Source: TMED23 sp913054205 (GTDB lineage Bacteria > Pseudomonadota > Alphaproteobacteria > Rhodospirillales > UBA2165). Taken from it: a stretch of 5,907 nucleotides of DNA. Positions 5,644 to 5,907 of the stretch are shown in pieces (the stretch's first letter is position 1; each line of letters starts with the position of its first letter). The position numbers were made by a program, and so were the translations under genes. Where the stretch lies: the NCBI GenBank assembly GCA_046582495.1, contig JAYGEG010000116.1, positions 1 to 5,907 on the forward strand. The letters run 5' to 3'. The notes beneath the pieces were generated by a model. That model worked only from the letters and a program-made list of their open reading frames with translations. It was not told the DNA's origin and did not search any database.

Positions 5644-5907
5644 AACTTTTTGACATTGCATTTTAAAAAAGGCTTCAAATTCCGAGACAACAGAGGTGTC
5701 GTTGAACAAAACATCGCGCGATTCTTGAATTTTGATGGAGATTTCTGCACGGTAAGTTTCATCGGTGCCGAGTTTCAGGGCGATCTCGACATAGCTCTCG
5801 AGGCTCACGGCAATGCAATCATCGATCCCCATCATGCGGTACATGCCAGCGGACACCCTACCCCGCATGAACTCTCCATCATGGGTGACAATTGGCTTCC
5901 CCAAGGC
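5638..5907 (-). CDS. C-terminal fragment of a GT41 (SPINDLY/O-GlcNAc transferase-like) glycosyltransferase
   Basis: The minus-strand frame is open from the right window edge (GCC TTG GGG AAG...) to TAA at 5640-5638, giving 89 residues. The real start is outside the window; the TTG at 5904 is an internal leucine codon. The sequence follows the C-terminal pattern of TPR-linked family-41 glycosyltransferases: LGKPIVTHDGEFMRGRVSAG (equivalent to 'G.PvvT..G..f.sRv..s'), then the short helix M-G-I-D-D-C-I-A, the 'S-x-E-x-Y-V-x-x-A-L-K-L' helix, and a final R-D-V-L-F-N-D ('r..spLFD') before the tail E-F-E-A-F-F-K-M. In the family this region is part of the nucleotide-sugar binding lobe and the C-terminal closing helices. 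The N-terminal TPRs and catalytic residues are not in the window, so activity cannot be judged. The gene is on the same strand as the transporter cluster but 179 nt away, with hairpins between, and is probably a separate unit. Confidence 0.72.
   Translation of the reverse strand, partial: ALGKPIVTHDGEFMRGRVSAGMYRMMGIDDCIAVSLESYVEIALKLGTDETYRAEISIKIQESRDVLFNDTSVVSEFEAFFKMQCQKVN

Noticed and set aside
5902..5904. TTG as a start codon for an 88-aa protein at the right edge
   Set aside because: The frame remains open to the window edge and the residues match the interior of a glycosyltransferase C-terminal domain, so this is a truncated gene and not a small one.

Overview
This window looks like a chromosomal segment of a Gram-negative proteobacterium of moderate GC content. 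An alphaproteobacterium is my best guess, from the tripartite tricarboxylate transporter (TTT) genes, the LVIVD-type propeller protein and the family-41 glycosyltransferase tail. That is an impression from family composition, not a phylogenetic result. All six genes I can support lie on the minus strand, so the window reads biologically from right to left.

Right edge (5638-5907): the last ~89 residues of a protein resembling the C-terminal end of SPINDLY/O-GlcNAc-transferase-type glycosyltransferases (GT41). It is probably the end of an unrelated upstream transcription unit. Next comes an AT-rich 179-nt intergenic region (5459-5637). It holds three perfect inverted repeats, one of them followed by a T-run on the minus strand. 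It is the likely terminator and control region between the glycosyltransferase and the genes downstream.

Main cluster (5458 down to 1): five co-directional genes, namely an alpha/beta hydrolase (309 aa from the better-supported start), tctC (substrate-binding protein with a twin-arginine signal), tctB (small four-helix membrane subunit), tctA (large membrane subunit), and an LVIVD-repeat beta-propeller-like protein that runs off the left edge probably only a few residues before its end. tctB and tctA are 1 nt apart, and tctA overlaps the propeller gene by 8 nt (ATGGCTGA), so those three are almost certainly one translationally coupled unit. A strong hairpin with a trailing T-rich stretch sits between tctC and tctB and may set a higher level of the binding protein than of the membrane subunits.

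Working model (inference): TctC captures an organic acid in the periplasm, TctBA moves it across the inner membrane, and the two flanking soluble proteins, the hydrolase and the His-rich propeller, act on it in the cytoplasm. The substrate cannot be read from the sequence. No RNA genes, CRISPR arrays, insertion sequences or tRNA-like attachment sites were seen, and there is no gene-free stretch longer than 300 nt.
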